A stretch of DNA of 64,000 nucleotides from Acanthacorydalis orientalis (GCA_034766995.1 CM068315.1:47634162-47698161); one strand, 5' to 3'. Numbered from the stretch's first letter, positions 36,364-49,626 are shown. A program made the numbers and translations. The notes: a model not told the origin generated them from the letters alone.

Positions 36364-36475
36364 GTGCGCATGCGGTAAAGGTATGACTGCAGTTTCAAGT
36401 CACGTGGCTGTGACGTGTCCCGACGCCTCGTGAACAGGCGTCTTGATACAGACGTCACACTGCATGAAACATACG
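36364..36475. other. GC-rich island with nested inverted repeats
   Basis: A 110-bp segment of near-normal GC content in a very AT-rich setting. GACGCCT-cgtgaac-AGGCGTC forms an inner hairpin at about 36420-36440, enclosed by GTGACGT...ACGTCAC and by GCAGT...ACTGC. The left edge has TGCGCATGCGG (NRF1-like) and TCACGTG (E-box). It could be a promoter, a structured RNA, or the head of a Pol III SINE (ATGCGGTAAAGG and TTTCAAGTC are loosely A- and B-box-like). I cannot decide between these. Confidence 0.45.
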
Positions 36476-37730
36476 AGGAAGGGTGGAGCGGCAAAGAGGA
36501 TTCTAGTATATTTCAGTGCGGTAAAACACGCTGTTGTTGCTGGCCAATGTACTGGAATAATGATTTTACGATTTCTAAGAATTTTCTAACAAAAAAAAAA
36601 TTCATTATTTTCATGACAGTCGTTTCACAACATCTGTCGAGTATACAGATTTTTTTATAAGCGATCGCAAGAATTCTAAATAATTATCAATGCGAAAAAA
36701 TACACGTACAATGGAGATACAATATAAATAATTGTTTATTTGTAAGTTTGAAACGAGTATTGAAAAAGATCAACAACGATATTAACCTTTTACTAACGTC
36801 ACGATACTATATATTTGGTTTTAGTAGTTTACACTTTTCCTATGTTTGATTTTTATGAAATTTTCAGGACCTTTTTATTCATCTGTGTTTTACTTAGCTG
36901 ACCTGAACATATCAAGTCTTCATTTTGTAGTCAATCGTGTAAATTGTTATTCGAAATAAACATATATATATATATGTTTATTATATTTTATAATTTATTA
37001 ACTAATTATAATAATTTATATGGTCACATTACAAAAACTAGGTATTTTTAGAAGCCGAATTAAAGGTGAAAACTTGAATGACATATATAATGATGTACTA
37101 AACATTTTGAAGAAGGGTGAACGTGTAGATGAATGTTGTATTAATAACAGCAATAAAATATTTAATGAAACTGAAACTGATCGCGGCACGGATTTGGCTA
37201 ACTTAAATTAATATACGAAAATTAATCAAATTTTTATATATTACATTTAATAAATGGTAAATGGACGAATTTTTATTTTGCTAAATACAAAATAATATGT
37301 GACATTTCAATATAACAAGCTTTTCACTCGAATAAGTTTTATTACAGATTTTTTTTTCTATTTTTTCAATAAATAAGTAATGTACTAAAAATGTGTAAAT
37401 TATATATTTTTATAGATTATGCCGACTATAGTACAAAATGATATTCATATCATTTTTAATAAACAATTTTTTGAAACATTCGTCAACTGAGATATAATTT
37501 AAAAACATATTATTTACAATCCAAATGATACAAAATTAAATAAAACGTGATATTTTTTATTTCTAAAAAAATATACCTCAGAGCATTATTCAATTTTTGA
37601 GATTTGAAATAGCAAACATCAATATATAGCATGTATTATTCTTTAAAAAAATAAACACAACCCTAATTACCATTAAGGAAATATTTGTCAAAATTACTAA
37701 AATTATTTTGTGAGATATAGCTTTGCTCTA

Positions 37731-37734
<4 letters not shown>

Positions 37735-37795
<61 letters not shown>

Positions 37796-37796
37796 T
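37735..37796. repeat. (TA)n microsatellite
   Basis: A TA array of about 60 bp within the long MCT intron; no TE terminus is visible at its edges. Confidence 0.9.
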
Positions 37797-38220
37797 ACAA
37801 GTATATTATTGTTTATATTTCTAATTATATCAGGAAAGTATAGTTAATTAATCATTTAATTATGTACGAGGATACATTAGAAACAAAATATTTCACAAAA
37901 TATCTAATCTTTTTTAAACTATTACAAATATAATTAAATTTCAATTTCTAGAATTTTCTCTACGGATTGGATGCGTACCTTCTAAACAAAACTGGTAATG
38001 CTTGATACATAAAAACTATATTAATAATCAGGTAGTAGAATATAATACTGTTGTCGTTCTCGATGCGGCCATGATGAAACTATTATCCACTTCCCTTGTG
38101 ATGACGTCACATTTCGTAATGATTTATGCCGTCATCGGCATTTTTGTTTTGATATAAATTACAATAGTTATTTTAATATAAAATTGATCAAAGAATATAA
38201 TACATACATACATACACACA

Positions 38221-38223
<3 letters not shown>

Positions 38224-38283
<60 letters not shown>

Positions 38284-38286
38284 ATA
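38224..38286. repeat. (TA)n microsatellite beside a MITE
   Basis: TACA units then a TA array, ending about 17 bp before the left end of the MITE at 38303. Confidence 0.9.
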
Positions 38287-38302
38287 CAAACACAAGTATT
38301 TA

Positions 38303-38833
38303 TTAGGTTTACAAGTTAATTCGATGCCTTTTTTTATAAAAAATGAATGTTGACCGAAAAATGAAATACATTTCAATCCTCAAAATATCATCCATTATTT
38401 TATATAACTTTGGTCCATCCGTCGGGAAACTGATGAATCTCTTGTCGAAAAAAGATGGCGACTTCGTGTCCATGAAGTCGTAATGCATTTTCGTACCTCT
38501 TCCACTGCTTCAGCACTTTTTGCATGTTTTATGCGTCACAACACCTTCCACCAAAGCTGAACAAATCAATCCAGCAGCTTCGGCATCATTTTTTCTAAGT
38601 GGAATGCGAAAAGTATGCGATGCCTAAATATTTTGCTTATCAGACACCATCGTGTTCACTACTGTTTTGTTAAGTTATGTCAATTACTTAACCAGGATAT
38701 ATAATGTATGTAAATTGTATGTATGTAAATTTTAAGAGTGACGCTTCAAAATGCTAAAGCGTCGAGAAAATATTTTAATTTAAAACGGAGTTATGATTGA
38801 TCCAATTTAAAGGCGCTCAATTAATTTGTACAC

Positions 38834-38837
<4 letters not shown>
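38303..38837 (-). mobile_element. TA-flanked MITE (TTAGGTGTACAA family), copy 2
   Basis: A 535-bp element with left end TTAGGTTTACAAGTTAATTC and right end, read inverted, TTAGGTGTACAAATTAATTG, and TA on both sides. The interior is homologous to the element at 32103-32588 in opposite orientation, with a block readable as SLVEKRWRLRVHEV, but no open transposase. Both copies lie within MCT introns, so they are inverted relative to each other in one pre-mRNA if the proposed first exon is right. Confidence 0.85.

Positions 38838-38913
<76 letters not shown>
38838..38913. repeat. (TA)n array at MITE terminus
   Basis: A TA array of about 75 bp beginning exactly at the TA target duplication on the right side of the MITE 38303-38837. 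Confidence 0.95.
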
Positions 38914-38916
<3 letters not shown>

Positions 38917-39290
38917 CAATATCACATAACAGAAAATAAAAAAAAAACGTTTTTGTTAGTATCAGAATCTTTCTCATGGACCATCAAAACGATTATAATT
39001 TTTTAATAGCGGGTTCTAAAAAAACAGTATATAATATACTGTTGAATAAATTTCAGTACACAGTATCAATACAATTTAATATTTTCTTCACTATTTTGCA
39101 AACGGCATTGCCGACAACAACGACTAAATGATAATTGTTGCAAAGATAAAACTGAAAAATATTCATTTATTTGTCATTTAAAAAAAATACGTGGAAGCAT
39201 GTTTAAAATGATGAGTGACAAGTGTTCATACTAACATATTATCCAATTACTATGCAAAGTCATATTTCACTACATGTAATAAGCATAGTA

Positions 39291-40508
39291 CGAGAGTGAT
39301 TTGAAAAGTTCACGGCCTTACTATGAAAGAACATAACTTGTGTTTTTAAATTATTTTTATTTTTCAATACGGTCCCCCTGAATTTAGATGCACTTCATCC
39401 AGCGGCACTCTAGTGTTTTTATGCCGTCCCGGAAATCCTTCTCATGGAGGTCCTCAAAATAGCGATTCAATGTTGCTACCAGTTCTTCATCTGACGAAAA
39501 TCACCTACAATCAAGGAATTTCTTACGATTTGGGAACAGATGGAAATCTGCGGGAGCCAAATCTGGAGAATAGGCTGGATGGGACAGCAAGTCGTACTTC
39601 AGTTTAGCGAGTTTTGCTATGGATACAACACTTGTATTGGGACGTGCACTGTCCTGATAGAAAATGATTTTTTTTTTAATAAACCTGATCTTTTCTCTCG
39701 AATTGTTTCATCGAGTCGATCCAAAAGTTTTACTGCACGATCCCCTTAGCATCCCTAATAACTTTTCCAACGAATAAAACTGATTTTGCTTTTTTGGTGG
39801 CGGAGAATCACCAAGCTTCCAAAGCTTTAATTGTTGTTTTGACTCTGGAGTATAATGAAGAATCTAAGTCTCACCTATAGTCACAAATCACAGGATAAAG
39901 TCAGTCGTGTCCCTCTTAAATTGATCCAACCAGCCTTGAGAAATTTGTGCTCTAATGCGTTTATGATTAATTGTCAGCAAACGGGCACCCATCTCGCAGA
40001 CAGCTTGTTCATATCTAACTCTTCAGTTAGGATATGATACACGCATTCATCTGAGACATACAAAACCTCCAATCGCCGATTCTGTAAGACAATATCGTGC
40101 GCTTTGTGGATGATTTCTTCTGTCGTTGCAGTGTTCGGACGTCCACTACGCGGGTTGTCTTCTAAGCTTGCACGGCCACATTTGAATTCAGCTGGCCACT
40201 TCTTTACGGTTTGTATACGAAGATGCACTATAATCCAGTACATTTTTCATCTCATTAAAGATTTCTCTTGACGTTAAGCCTTCTTTGACAAAAAAAAATT
40301 ATCACCGCACGATGTTCAACTTTATCTATTTCAACAACGGCACAAAAAGAGCTTTATTTAAATTGGTGTTTGCAACAAACTGCTCGACACATTAATTATA
40401 GACTTTGAGGTTATGTATAAGATAGATATCGCTCTGTAATGCGCCACGCATATTTAAAATATTACTGCCAATTATACGTTAGGTCGCGAACTTTTCAAAT
40501 CACCCTCG
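39291..40508 (-). mobile_element. mariner transposon, near full length, mutated
   Basis: A 1218-bp element with 27-bp inverted termini (CGAGAGTGATTTGAAAAGTT and CGAGGGTGATTTGAAAAGTT, 24 of 27 matching) and intact TA duplications at 39289-39290 and 40509-40510. Minus-strand fragments read EFKCGRASLEDNPRSGRP in the N-terminal part and APADFHLFPNRKKFLDCR, TLECRWMKCI and GDRIEK at the C-terminus, as in mellifera-type mariners. Stops and frameshifts break the frame, so it is no longer autonomous. Its ends are the best preserved of any element in the window. Confidence 0.92.
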
Positions 40509-40982
40509 TATTATTTACTACACATATTCTTTAATTGACGGCAATTGTTTTATGTAGCCAAACAATATCATTTCGCATACAGTTAATTTCGGTTTTAAAC
40601 GACTATTTACATGTTTAACTAGATTGCTCCAGATACGTTAGTATTACTGGTCATTCTTGTAACTGAATGTTTTAGTAGGAATAATAAAATTCAGAGTATT
40701 TTCCTGTTATTCATCTATGCATTGTGTGATTCTGAACAAAACAAGCAATAAATTAAGAAACGCTATTCAGTTGCAAGAAATTAATAGCGATTCGTAATTT
40801 CCTATTTTATTTGTTATTTCTACATATTTTCTATTTAAACTATATTTCATTTTACCAAATAAATCAATCTGGCAAATAACTTACTATTAACTCTCATCAA
40901 TATCACTTTTACTGCATATTGCACTACTAACTATTATGCATATTTTCATTTCCTATTAATTTTTACAAACAAAATGTACTGT

Positions 40983-42056
40983 GAGACGGGGGCTTGACGT
41001 GTAACTTGGATATTAGAGAGAATAGATTTACTTTCAAAGTGTACATAATTTTTTGACATAATCACCTCGAAACTTAAAGCATTTGCCCCAACGTTCACCA
41101 GCTTCGCGATTCTCTCCCTAAAATGGGTTTATTCGAGGTCTTCAAAATAGCCGTTTTCGGCCTCTATCGCGTCTTCATTCGACACAAATCGTTTTGCATT
41201 CGGGAAATTTTCGAGTTTCGGGGACAAATAGAAGTCCGGGGGAGCCAAATCGAACGAATACGATGGATGCGGAATGATTTCAAACTTTAATTCGGTAAAT
41301 TTTTACTGAGCGACAACGTTTGAATGAGCCGGTCCACTGTTCCAGGACCTTTTTCAGCGATAGCTGCCTTCAACTTTTCCAAAAATACCGCGTAGTATTG
41401 GCCAGACTCTGTTTTTCCCTTGAAAAACTGATGCCATCACCTCTCCGACCGAGTGAACTATCTGTGTCTTCTCCGAGGCCGTTTCCCCACTGTTTTGATT
41501 GCGTTTTCGATTCTGGTGTGCAATGGTGAATCCAAGTTTCATTCACGGCCACAAAACGCCGCATGAAATCCGTTGGAGACTTTTTAAACAGTCGCAAGAA
41601 GTCAGCTGATGTTCGCGTACGAACTCGTTTTTGCTTTGCAATGAATAAATGCAGCACCCATCTTGTAGAAAAAATGTTCATACGCAAAATGAAATGCGAT
41701 ATCGATGATTTCTGGCGTGACAGCTGTTCTCGGGCCTCTCGAACGGGCTGGATCTTCGATGCTCGCTCTGCCACGTTTAAATTCACTCACTTGAAGTCGA
41801 ACGGTTTCGCAGGAAGGACAAGATTCAACCAATGTAGGAAATATCCTCTCATTAATTTCATTTTTTGTTTTCCTCGCAAAAAAAAGAACTGAATCGCACC
41901 TCGAGTTCCGATTTTATCCATTTTGCACTTTCGTACGAAAAGCTTATGTTCAAACAACTGTCAAATGTAGAATAATTAATAGCGGAATGACTTGCAACTT
42001 CAAATGCGTTACAAAAAGGGATGGAACTATATGAAAAATGCTGTCCCCATCTCTCT
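40983..42056 (-). mobile_element. mariner transposon relic, second lineage
   Basis: Minus-strand frames at 41370-41832 carry EFKRGRASIEDPARSRGP, RTSADFLRLFKKSPTDFMRR and VNETWIHHCTPESKTQS (a catalytic-core block with DETWIHH-like Asp replaced by Asn). Upstream, toward 41040, sequence reads APPDFYLSPKLENFPNAKRF and ends near VGANALSFEVIMSKNYV. At least three frameshifts separate the blocks. Inverted termini are not convincing, so the ends given are approximate. It is related to, but distinct from, the copy at 39291-40508. Confidence 0.8.
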
Positions 42057-42063
42057 CAACGTT

Positions 42064-42126
<63 letters not shown>

Positions 42127-42127
42127 A
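42064..42127. repeat. (CA)n(TA)n(GA)n microsatellite
   Basis: A three-part compound array with the same order of units as 14525-14591; it abuts the end of the mariner relic at 40983-42056. Confidence 0.9.
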
Positions 42128-43189
42128 ATAGAGATTCATAGATACATATGGGCTAAAGCCGACAAATTCGTTTCTCTTCTTTTTTTAATACCATGTACTA
42201 CTATATAGTTTATAATTCTGTACTGTGAACTATTGTATACAAATATATTCTTATTTACAATTAAACAAACACAATTACAATAAAAGACTATTATTTGTAT
42301 TTTATGAACTACGAATTACTTAGTTATTACAATAAATATTAAAATATTTGATTTCAGTTTACTGTTCTGAATATATTTTATTTAACTAAAAAAATGCTTA
42401 AAAAACTCGATGAAAAAGTTTATATATATATATATATATATACATATATAACGCATTTTATAGATGTAAGCAATAATTAGCTGAAACAGTGTTCACGTCA
42501 AAATCTTTCGTGTACAACACGCTCATATGTCTGTCACAATCTATAAATTCTAAATATATTATACATTCTGTATCCGAGTGCAAATTAAGCACTGTAGGAT
42601 ATATATTTGGTAGAAACATGACCGCGTGTGGAACATATCCCAGACAGACAACGGACGTCATGTGACGTAATGTCACTGAAACTCAATTTAATTATTATCA
42701 TTTCGACTTTTATTTAATCAAAATATATTAAATATAATTGTGTAGAGTTCGATTTAAGTATATGTAAGTAATAGAAAGCTAATAAACGGAACATAAAAGT
42801 CTTTTTTTTTTTAAAAAAAAGTGAACTTTCGATTTAAGAAATATATATATATATCAATTTGAATCATTATTACTTTGTAAATGATACACATGTTTAAGAA
42901 ATATATTAAAATGATTATTTCCCAGTATAAAAGAAAGCAAAGTTAATAATTTGATTTCGTCTGTTTTTTTCAACGTGTCTGCATTTTTCAATGCTATTTT
43001 TTTCATTCAAAAGGTATGACAATAAATAAATATATTTTACTTTGGTAAACGTACAAAATAATTTATGATTACAAAATTTATTATGAATTTTCACTTTAAA
43101 AACGTTATTTTAGAATTATTCACAGCAATTTAAAATAATTGTTACTTTGTTGTTCGACCTTGTACATATTTCAAGTTAGTTTTAATATA

Positions 43190-44450
43190 TTAGGTCGGTA
43201 GAAAAATAATTACGGTTTATGACCTTCAAAATCATATACATTTTTCTCAGCTAATAATTAACTTTATTAATCGAAGTGAGCACCATTAGAATCGGCACAT
43301 TTTTGCCAATTAATTACAAGTTTATTTATTCCGGTCGTGTAAAATTCCGGAGTTCTGCAATTGATAGAATCTCGAAATGCACGTTCGGCAGCAGCTTGGT
43401 TGTTGAAGACCTTACCCTGTAAGAAGTTGTCGAAATGCTTAAACAAATGATAATCTGTTGGCGAGATGGCTGGTGAATATGGTGGATGAGGTAATGTTTC
43501 ATAGCCTAATTCATTCAACTTTTAGAGTCAATCGTGTGACAAGTGGTAGTGCATTGCCGCGCAGCAGGATTCGACCCTTTTTAATTAGTCAGTGTGGGGT
43601 CCAGACGTCGCAGTTCTTGGTGCATTTTGCCGATTTCTTGACAATAACTCTCAACTGTAATGGTTTTGCCAGGATTCAAAAATTTGTAGTTGATTATATC
43701 GAGACCACCAAATAGTCACCATAATTTTTTTGATATAACTTTATTATTTTGATATAATTTCGGTCTCGCAAAATGCTTTCGGGCTTCATTTTTGTCCAAC
43801 CAATGTACATATCGCTTTCTGTTATCATAAAGAATCCACTTTTCGTCGCATGTTACAATACGATCGAGAAATGGATCGTTTCTGTTGCCTAAAAGAAGCG
43901 CAGAACAGACTTCGTAACGGCGACTTTTTTGGTTTACATTCGGCTCGTGCGGCACCCATTTGTCAAGCTTTTTTGATGTTCCTAGCTGTTTTAAATGGCA
44001 CAGGACTGTTGGAGAACTAACGCCTGACTTTTGTGCAAGCTCTCGAATTGGTGTGCGTGCATCTGATTCAACTAACGACTTCAGTTGGGCGTTATGAACT
44101 AAAGATGGACGCCCGCGACTTTCTTCATCTTCAAGGTTCTCGTCCCTTAGCAAGAAATTTTTAGATCCACCATTGTACCGTATATTCCTTAACAGTATCC
44201 ACATCAAAATCATCGTTTAGTTTATGGGCAGTTTCTGCTGCTTTACAACCAGTTTTGAACTCATACAAAAAATGCTCTTGTTTGCTTATTTTCCATCTTT
44301 AATTCAATAGCACAATTTGAAACAAAATTAATAATAAAACCAAAGTCGATGTTACCAAAATACAGACCAAAAATGCACTTTAAAATAATAGTAACATGAA
44401 CACGATGAAATGACACTCATTGGAAACAAGGTTACTATTTAAAAAACATA
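43190..44450 (-). mobile_element. mariner transposon, cecropia/Hsmar1-like, inactivated
   Basis: The left terminus TTAGGTCGGTAG follows TA and matches the MITE at 10176. A start codon on the minus strand lies at 44296 (MENKQTRAFFVYEF, KTGCKAAETAHKLN). A frameshift separates it from the block at 43716-44213 with ENLEDEESRGRPS, KKLDKWVPHE and the catalytic VTCDEKWILYDN. Another broken segment leads to 43267-43518 with LPHPPYSP, PTDYHLFKHFDNFLQGKVF and the WQKCADSNGAHFD terminus. The 5' inverted terminus is missing; that side runs into (TA)n at about 44452. It is the likely parent type of the 10176-10439 MITE. Confidence 0.9.
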
Positions 44451-44451
44451 C

Positions 44452-44512
<61 letters not shown>

Positions 44513-44535
44513 ACACCTCTATAGTAATAAAGCTT

Positions 44536-44583
<48 letters not shown>
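44452..44583. repeat. Two (TA)n arrays at broken mariner end
   Basis: TA arrays at about 44452-44509 and 44539-44583, separated by 30 bp of unique sequence, replacing the expected terminus of the mariner at 43190. Confidence 0.9.
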
Positions 44584-44586
<3 letters not shown>

Positions 44587-45397
44587 TTATCAAATAAGTG
44601 TACATAAAAAACTTATATTTTACAACATGACCACCTGATAAGTGATAATTCATATCAGTAGATAAGAATAACGAAAAAGATATACAAATAGTAAATTAAT
44701 TCTTAAATATAACTATTTTTTTATAGTTATTTGCATTAAATAATTCCTCTTTCCAATAGCAGATTATTTTTTCAATAAAGATCAATACTTGACCATCTCT
44801 AAGATAAAAGTATTACTATTGGTATGTAACGTTATTCGAGACAGTATGCGAATATACAAAGCAAAACATTTTTACTGTTTTTATTTAAAAAGAGTATAAA
44901 AAATTGATTAGGCTAGTATATTTTACCTGGAAAGTAGCGATGAATGTAGAACACAACGTTTTAGAAATAATTGTGACATATTTTTTTTTAAACAATGCAT
45001 TTTACTTCTATTAAAAAAGAATTCTGTTCTATTGCGTTATTATTATAAAATAAATATAAAACAAAACTAAGTACTGTCCGGAAAAAACATGTCTTCCAAT
45101 AGTTTTTGACCTGTTTTTAAGTGGTACAAAAAAAGATTTAGAATCTCTGTTGCACACTATCATACACTTTTTTTGATTTTATAATATATATTTGTATATA
45201 TAAATATATGTATATATATATATAATATGAAAGAAGTTTGCCATATCAGTTACATAAATTAATTATAATCTACAAACAAGAAAAAAATTAAATGGAACTC
45301 ATTTATTGATTAATTGAAAATAACACAAAAATCTATTCACTTTTTTTGTAATGTGATAAAAAAATTGCATGATGTATATACTCTATACAAACACATG

Positions 45398-45400
<3 letters not shown>

Positions 45401-45451
<51 letters not shown>
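45401..45451. repeat. (TA)n microsatellite
   Basis: A 50-bp TA array in the long MCT intron, without a recognised neighbour. Confidence 0.9.
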
Positions 45452-45454
<3 letters not shown>

Positions 45455-45876
45455 CTGTATAAACTATATGATATCTACATGAAATTCAATTTAATCTTTG
45501 AAATAAACTATTCTTCATCAAAATAACAATTATACCCCACGTATATAATCGTCTTCTATTAACAGTGTCAAACGAGAAAAACAAAACAAAAAAAATCAAA
45601 GATTATATAATAGCAATGTAGGTCGCTTATTATTGACACACAATGACAATGTACTACTTTCTCAAATTATAATACATTAAAAATAAAAATATTTAATCAA
45701 TTACACTCACACATCTTAAAAAATTCATGTAGAATATAAAGCGAACGCTTTTAATAAAATCCATCTACATTACTTTTTACATACATTTATTTATGTATTT
45801 CATGTTTTTCTCAAGGTAAGTCTGTGATATATACGAGTACGTACACTTTTTGATGAGCAAAAATATTATATACATA

Positions 45877-45914
<38 letters not shown>

Positions 45915-46068
45915 TTATGTATATTAAGTTGTACTTAATTAAAAATACTTTTTTCTGAAGAAACACATTAATACATAGTATTAATTCTTTCTTAACTTAC
46001 AAAAGCAGTATTTTTGTTTCTGGAAAGCAAAGCTGATGGGTTTTTCAATAATTCTCGGAGATATATGC

Positions 46069-46070
<2 letters not shown>

Positions 46071-46139
<69 letters not shown>

Positions 46140-46156
46140 CATATATATATACATAT

Positions 46157-46199
<43 letters not shown>
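46071..46199. repeat. (TA)n microsatellite, 130 bp
   Basis: A long TA array with interspersed TACATA units; open frames of Tyr-Ile repeats on both strands arise only from it. Confidence 0.95.
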
Positions 46200-46203
<4 letters not shown>

Positions 46204-47185
46204 CCATATATACTATCAATGTATCATTGGCAAACCTGTGAAATATTTAATTTTTATAACACCATTACAACTATTGGTTTATATTAAGAAACACACATCG
46301 TTCGACATTCGGTCTACGACAGATTTATTGTACGACCGCAACAGCAAAGATATTTCAACGATGTAGTAATTATACAAGACATACCTGCTCACGTTGATGA
46401 TAATAGTAGATCAGTAGGAAAGGTAAGAACTATTACGCGAATGGGTCAAGGTCGACTAAACTTGTACGCCGTATAGATCCAAGGTGTATTAACTAACAGC
46501 TTAAGTGTGTGTAATTAACTGTCACATATCCATACTTAATTATCGTTCATACACATACGTATTTGATACTGTTTTCGATTTCTATTTTGTTTAAAATATT
46601 TTGCTTTCTAATAAAAATGTATTAGTTTCAGACAGATAGGCAATTTTACAATATATACATATTGCAGAATATTTTTTTCATAATTTAGAATTCTGAACAG
46701 AATCATACTCTTTTCAATTATTTATTTCAATGTGATTACTTTTATCCAAATAAATATGACAAGATAAACGAAAAAACTCGTCATGAAAAAAATGTGTAAT
46801 GTATATGTGCATTCATTTAAATACAAGTAGCGTGATGCATAATTTATGGTGAAAGACAAAGTTTTTCGTTTTGTATAAAGTAATTTACAGCAATAAAATA
46901 ACAAATACTAAATAACATCAAAATGTACATAAAACTCAAACAAAACATAAAATATATTATTGAAATAGATAAATTAAGCCATATACACTATAATGAATAA
47001 AATAATAAAGGAAATATTTTTTTATACAAGTAAAAATCAATCAAAAGTTTATCCGACTAAAAGGTCGACGATTTTTTTGAAACTTTTATTGCTACAGAAT
47101 TTACCAAAAAAATCTATCAATAATTACATTATTTCTATGTAATATTTCTAACAATAATTATATAAAGGCAAGAAGAAATGTCAGC

Positions 47186-47186
<1 letters not shown>

Positions 47187-47243
<57 letters not shown>
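47187..47243. repeat. (TA)n microsatellite
   Basis: A TA array of about 57 bp; AT-rich unique sequence lies on both sides. Confidence 0.9.
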
Positions 47244-47246
<3 letters not shown>

Positions 47247-47908
47247 CAAAATAAGTGATTGCTTCTTCCAATAAAAACTGTATATAGTGGTTCTGACAAA
47301 TATACAATTTCTACAACTGATTCAACAAGAAAATTATTATTATTTGAAAATTATATTTTTTTAATAGCAGTGATATGAACAAACTGAAAGTATATTTATT
47401 AATTTTTATTTAAAAATTCATTTCCATTTATTACGAAATATAAAAATGAAATGTCATATTTCATTTGTCATATTTCTTCTCTGCAATAAAACATAAAATA
47501 AATAAGTACTTGTACACTTCATCGAATAATCTATCCATAAAGACAGATTTAATAAAAATGATTTCCAGTCTCATATGCTAGAATACATCAATTCGTTAAT
47601 TTTCGTAATACAAAAATAGTATTGAAATACTATTTATCAGAAGTACTCTACTTAATGTTGATTTTAAAATAAAATCAAAATTTAATTCAATTGATAAAAA
47701 CATCTGATAAAAACAACACTTCTTTTTTGTTTCAATCCGTAATTAATTTGTTAGTTTAATATGAATTCTAAAAAATAAATCTTATCGTACAACAAATTCA
47801 GTAAATAAATACTAGTCCTCACTCTCTTAAGAGATTAATTTTAAATGTGATTTGTTGTTTATCAATTTCTTGATTTACACAAGTCAAAATTAGTATAGAT
47901 ACATTGAT

Positions 47909-47943
<35 letters not shown>

Positions 47944-48209
47944 CATATGTGTGTGTGTGTGTATGTATGTATATAAAGTCTTGAGAAGTATATAAATTTG
48001 GAAAGAGAGATAAAAAGAGAATATACTGAAGCAAGCGAAAAAAGGTCTACATTGTGACCAATGACAAGAGAAATAAAGATACTAGAAATTGCATTGTACA
48101 TTTATTAAAAATAGAGACACTGGTTCATTCAAAATGAAAGAAATTATAAGTACTCTTGCCAAAAAGTTAGCCAGTAATAAATTTTAAAATGCCGTAACTT
48201 TTCTTTTAC

Positions 48210-48233
48210 ATACATACATATATATATATATAC

Positions 48234-48291
<58 letters not shown>
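48210..48291. repeat. TACATA/(TA)n microsatellite
   Basis: TACA-type units leading into a pure TA array of about 50 bp. Confidence 0.9.
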
Positions 48292-48293
<2 letters not shown>

Positions 48294-48515
48294 CCTAGGA
48301 TTTATTAGATTTTGTTTTAAGTTATAAAATCAATAAATTACTTAATTTTTTGAAACAGTAAGAGCCATAAAAAATGTTCAACAAAGTGATACCAAATTAT
48401 GTATGGTATTTAAAAATATGTTCCGTAAATGATCATTCGATACATGTCCTCTAAAAATGAACTAACGTTTTATCAAGCACTTGTAATTTGATTATAGTTT
48501 TTATTTTTGTAAACA

Positions 48516-48551
48516 CTCGATAGCAAGAATTATGTAATTTTTGCTATCGAG
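48516..48551. repeat. 17-bp inverted repeat with 2-nt loop
   Basis: Arms 48516-48532 (CTCGATAGCAAGAATTA) and 48535-48551 are complementary at 16 of 17 positions with TG between them, forming a near-perfect palindrome or cruciform. No element around it is recognised. Confidence 0.85.
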
Positions 48552-49163
48552 AATTTATCAACTAAACGAATACAATTCGATTTTTTTGTTCAATGTATAA
48601 TCTGTCTAAATGTCAATGAGACATTTTTTTATTTCCATTGTGCGTAAGTCCGCGACAAAAAAAAACCTAGATTTATGAAGTATTGAAAATAATACCTAAT
48701 AGTATATTCCATTCTTTCAGGAGAAATATTGGAACACTAACATTAACCTCTTACAAATTTAAATTATTTAATTTCCTTACACACTGATTTTTTTTGGATT
48801 CAAATTTACAACAAATAAACAATTAACAAAATATTCAAATGTAAATAACAATAGTATATCAGGAAATATCCATAATGAGTGTATTATACTTTCAATAAAA
48901 GCATAAATTAATAAACAAGTATTTCTTTCATTATCACTTATAAGGCAGAAAAATTTTCAATGTTTGGTGTAACGAACCTTGAGCACGCACTTTATGCTTG
49001 CATATGGTATGTATTTATTTTCAACAAGTTATGCAAAACCATCCGATTAAAAACAGGAAGTAGCATCTAGATAACAAATTATAATTTCTTGTAATACTTC
49101 CATACATAAATAAATGTAACACAAATCCTTACAATGACTTGTGTGTGTATACACACACACGCG

Positions 49164-49266
49164 TCCCTCGATTTACGCGGTACTTTTTATACGCGGTAAA
49201 TAATACCTCCGTTTACGCGGATTTTTTATACAGAAAATATATTTTTCTATGATCTTTAATTAATTT

Positions 49267-49306
<40 letters not shown>

Positions 49307-49601
49307 ATGAGACCCAAATTCTTACTTAACTGTATTAATTACATCATTTTGACCTTTTTTGCTTTGTAATAATCATGTTACAGCACATTACTTTGTAATC
49401 ACAATTAGTATTATGGTCGAACGTTCCAAACGAAATATCACTAGCACTCAAAGATAACACGTAGTAAGCAAGTAAACACAAGAAATCAAAAGTACATTTT
49501 TTCTTTAGTATCTTTTTTTCGTATTCACGGACTCTAATTACGCGTTTTCTTCCGTGTAAAAAACCGAATGAAATGAATATACCGCGTAAATCGAGGCAAG
49601 G
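49164..49601. mobile_element. pogo/Tigger-like MITE
   Basis: A segment of about 440 bp with inverted termini CCTCGATTTACGCGGTA at both ends. Further GCGGTA and TTTACGCGG repeats lie just inside the left end and AATTACGCGTTTT inside the right end. Termini based on TTTACGCGG with repeated subterminal motifs are typical of Tigger/pogo non-autonomous elements. No transposase is present. Confidence 0.75.
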
Positions 49602-49626
49602 GTATGTGTGTGTATATATATATATA

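Noticed and set aside
36415..36660. 81-codon plus-strand frame in the GC-rich island
   Set aside because: It has a non-ATG start, runs over the nested inverted repeats and then into AT-rich DNA, and has no protein-like pattern.
38041..38140. Segment with TGACGTCA considered as a fourth CRE-containing repeat copy
   Set aside because: Only the CRE palindrome is shared; the other family blocks are absent.
46014..46241. Tyr-Ile repeat proteins on both strands (also 16116-16361, 21015-21254, 56615-57001 and others)
   Set aside because: These are translations of (TA)n microsatellites, which are open in all relevant frames.
46290..46490. Less AT-rich segment resembling degraded coding sequence
   Set aside because: No frame stays open and no family is recognisable; it may be an unidentified TE relic.
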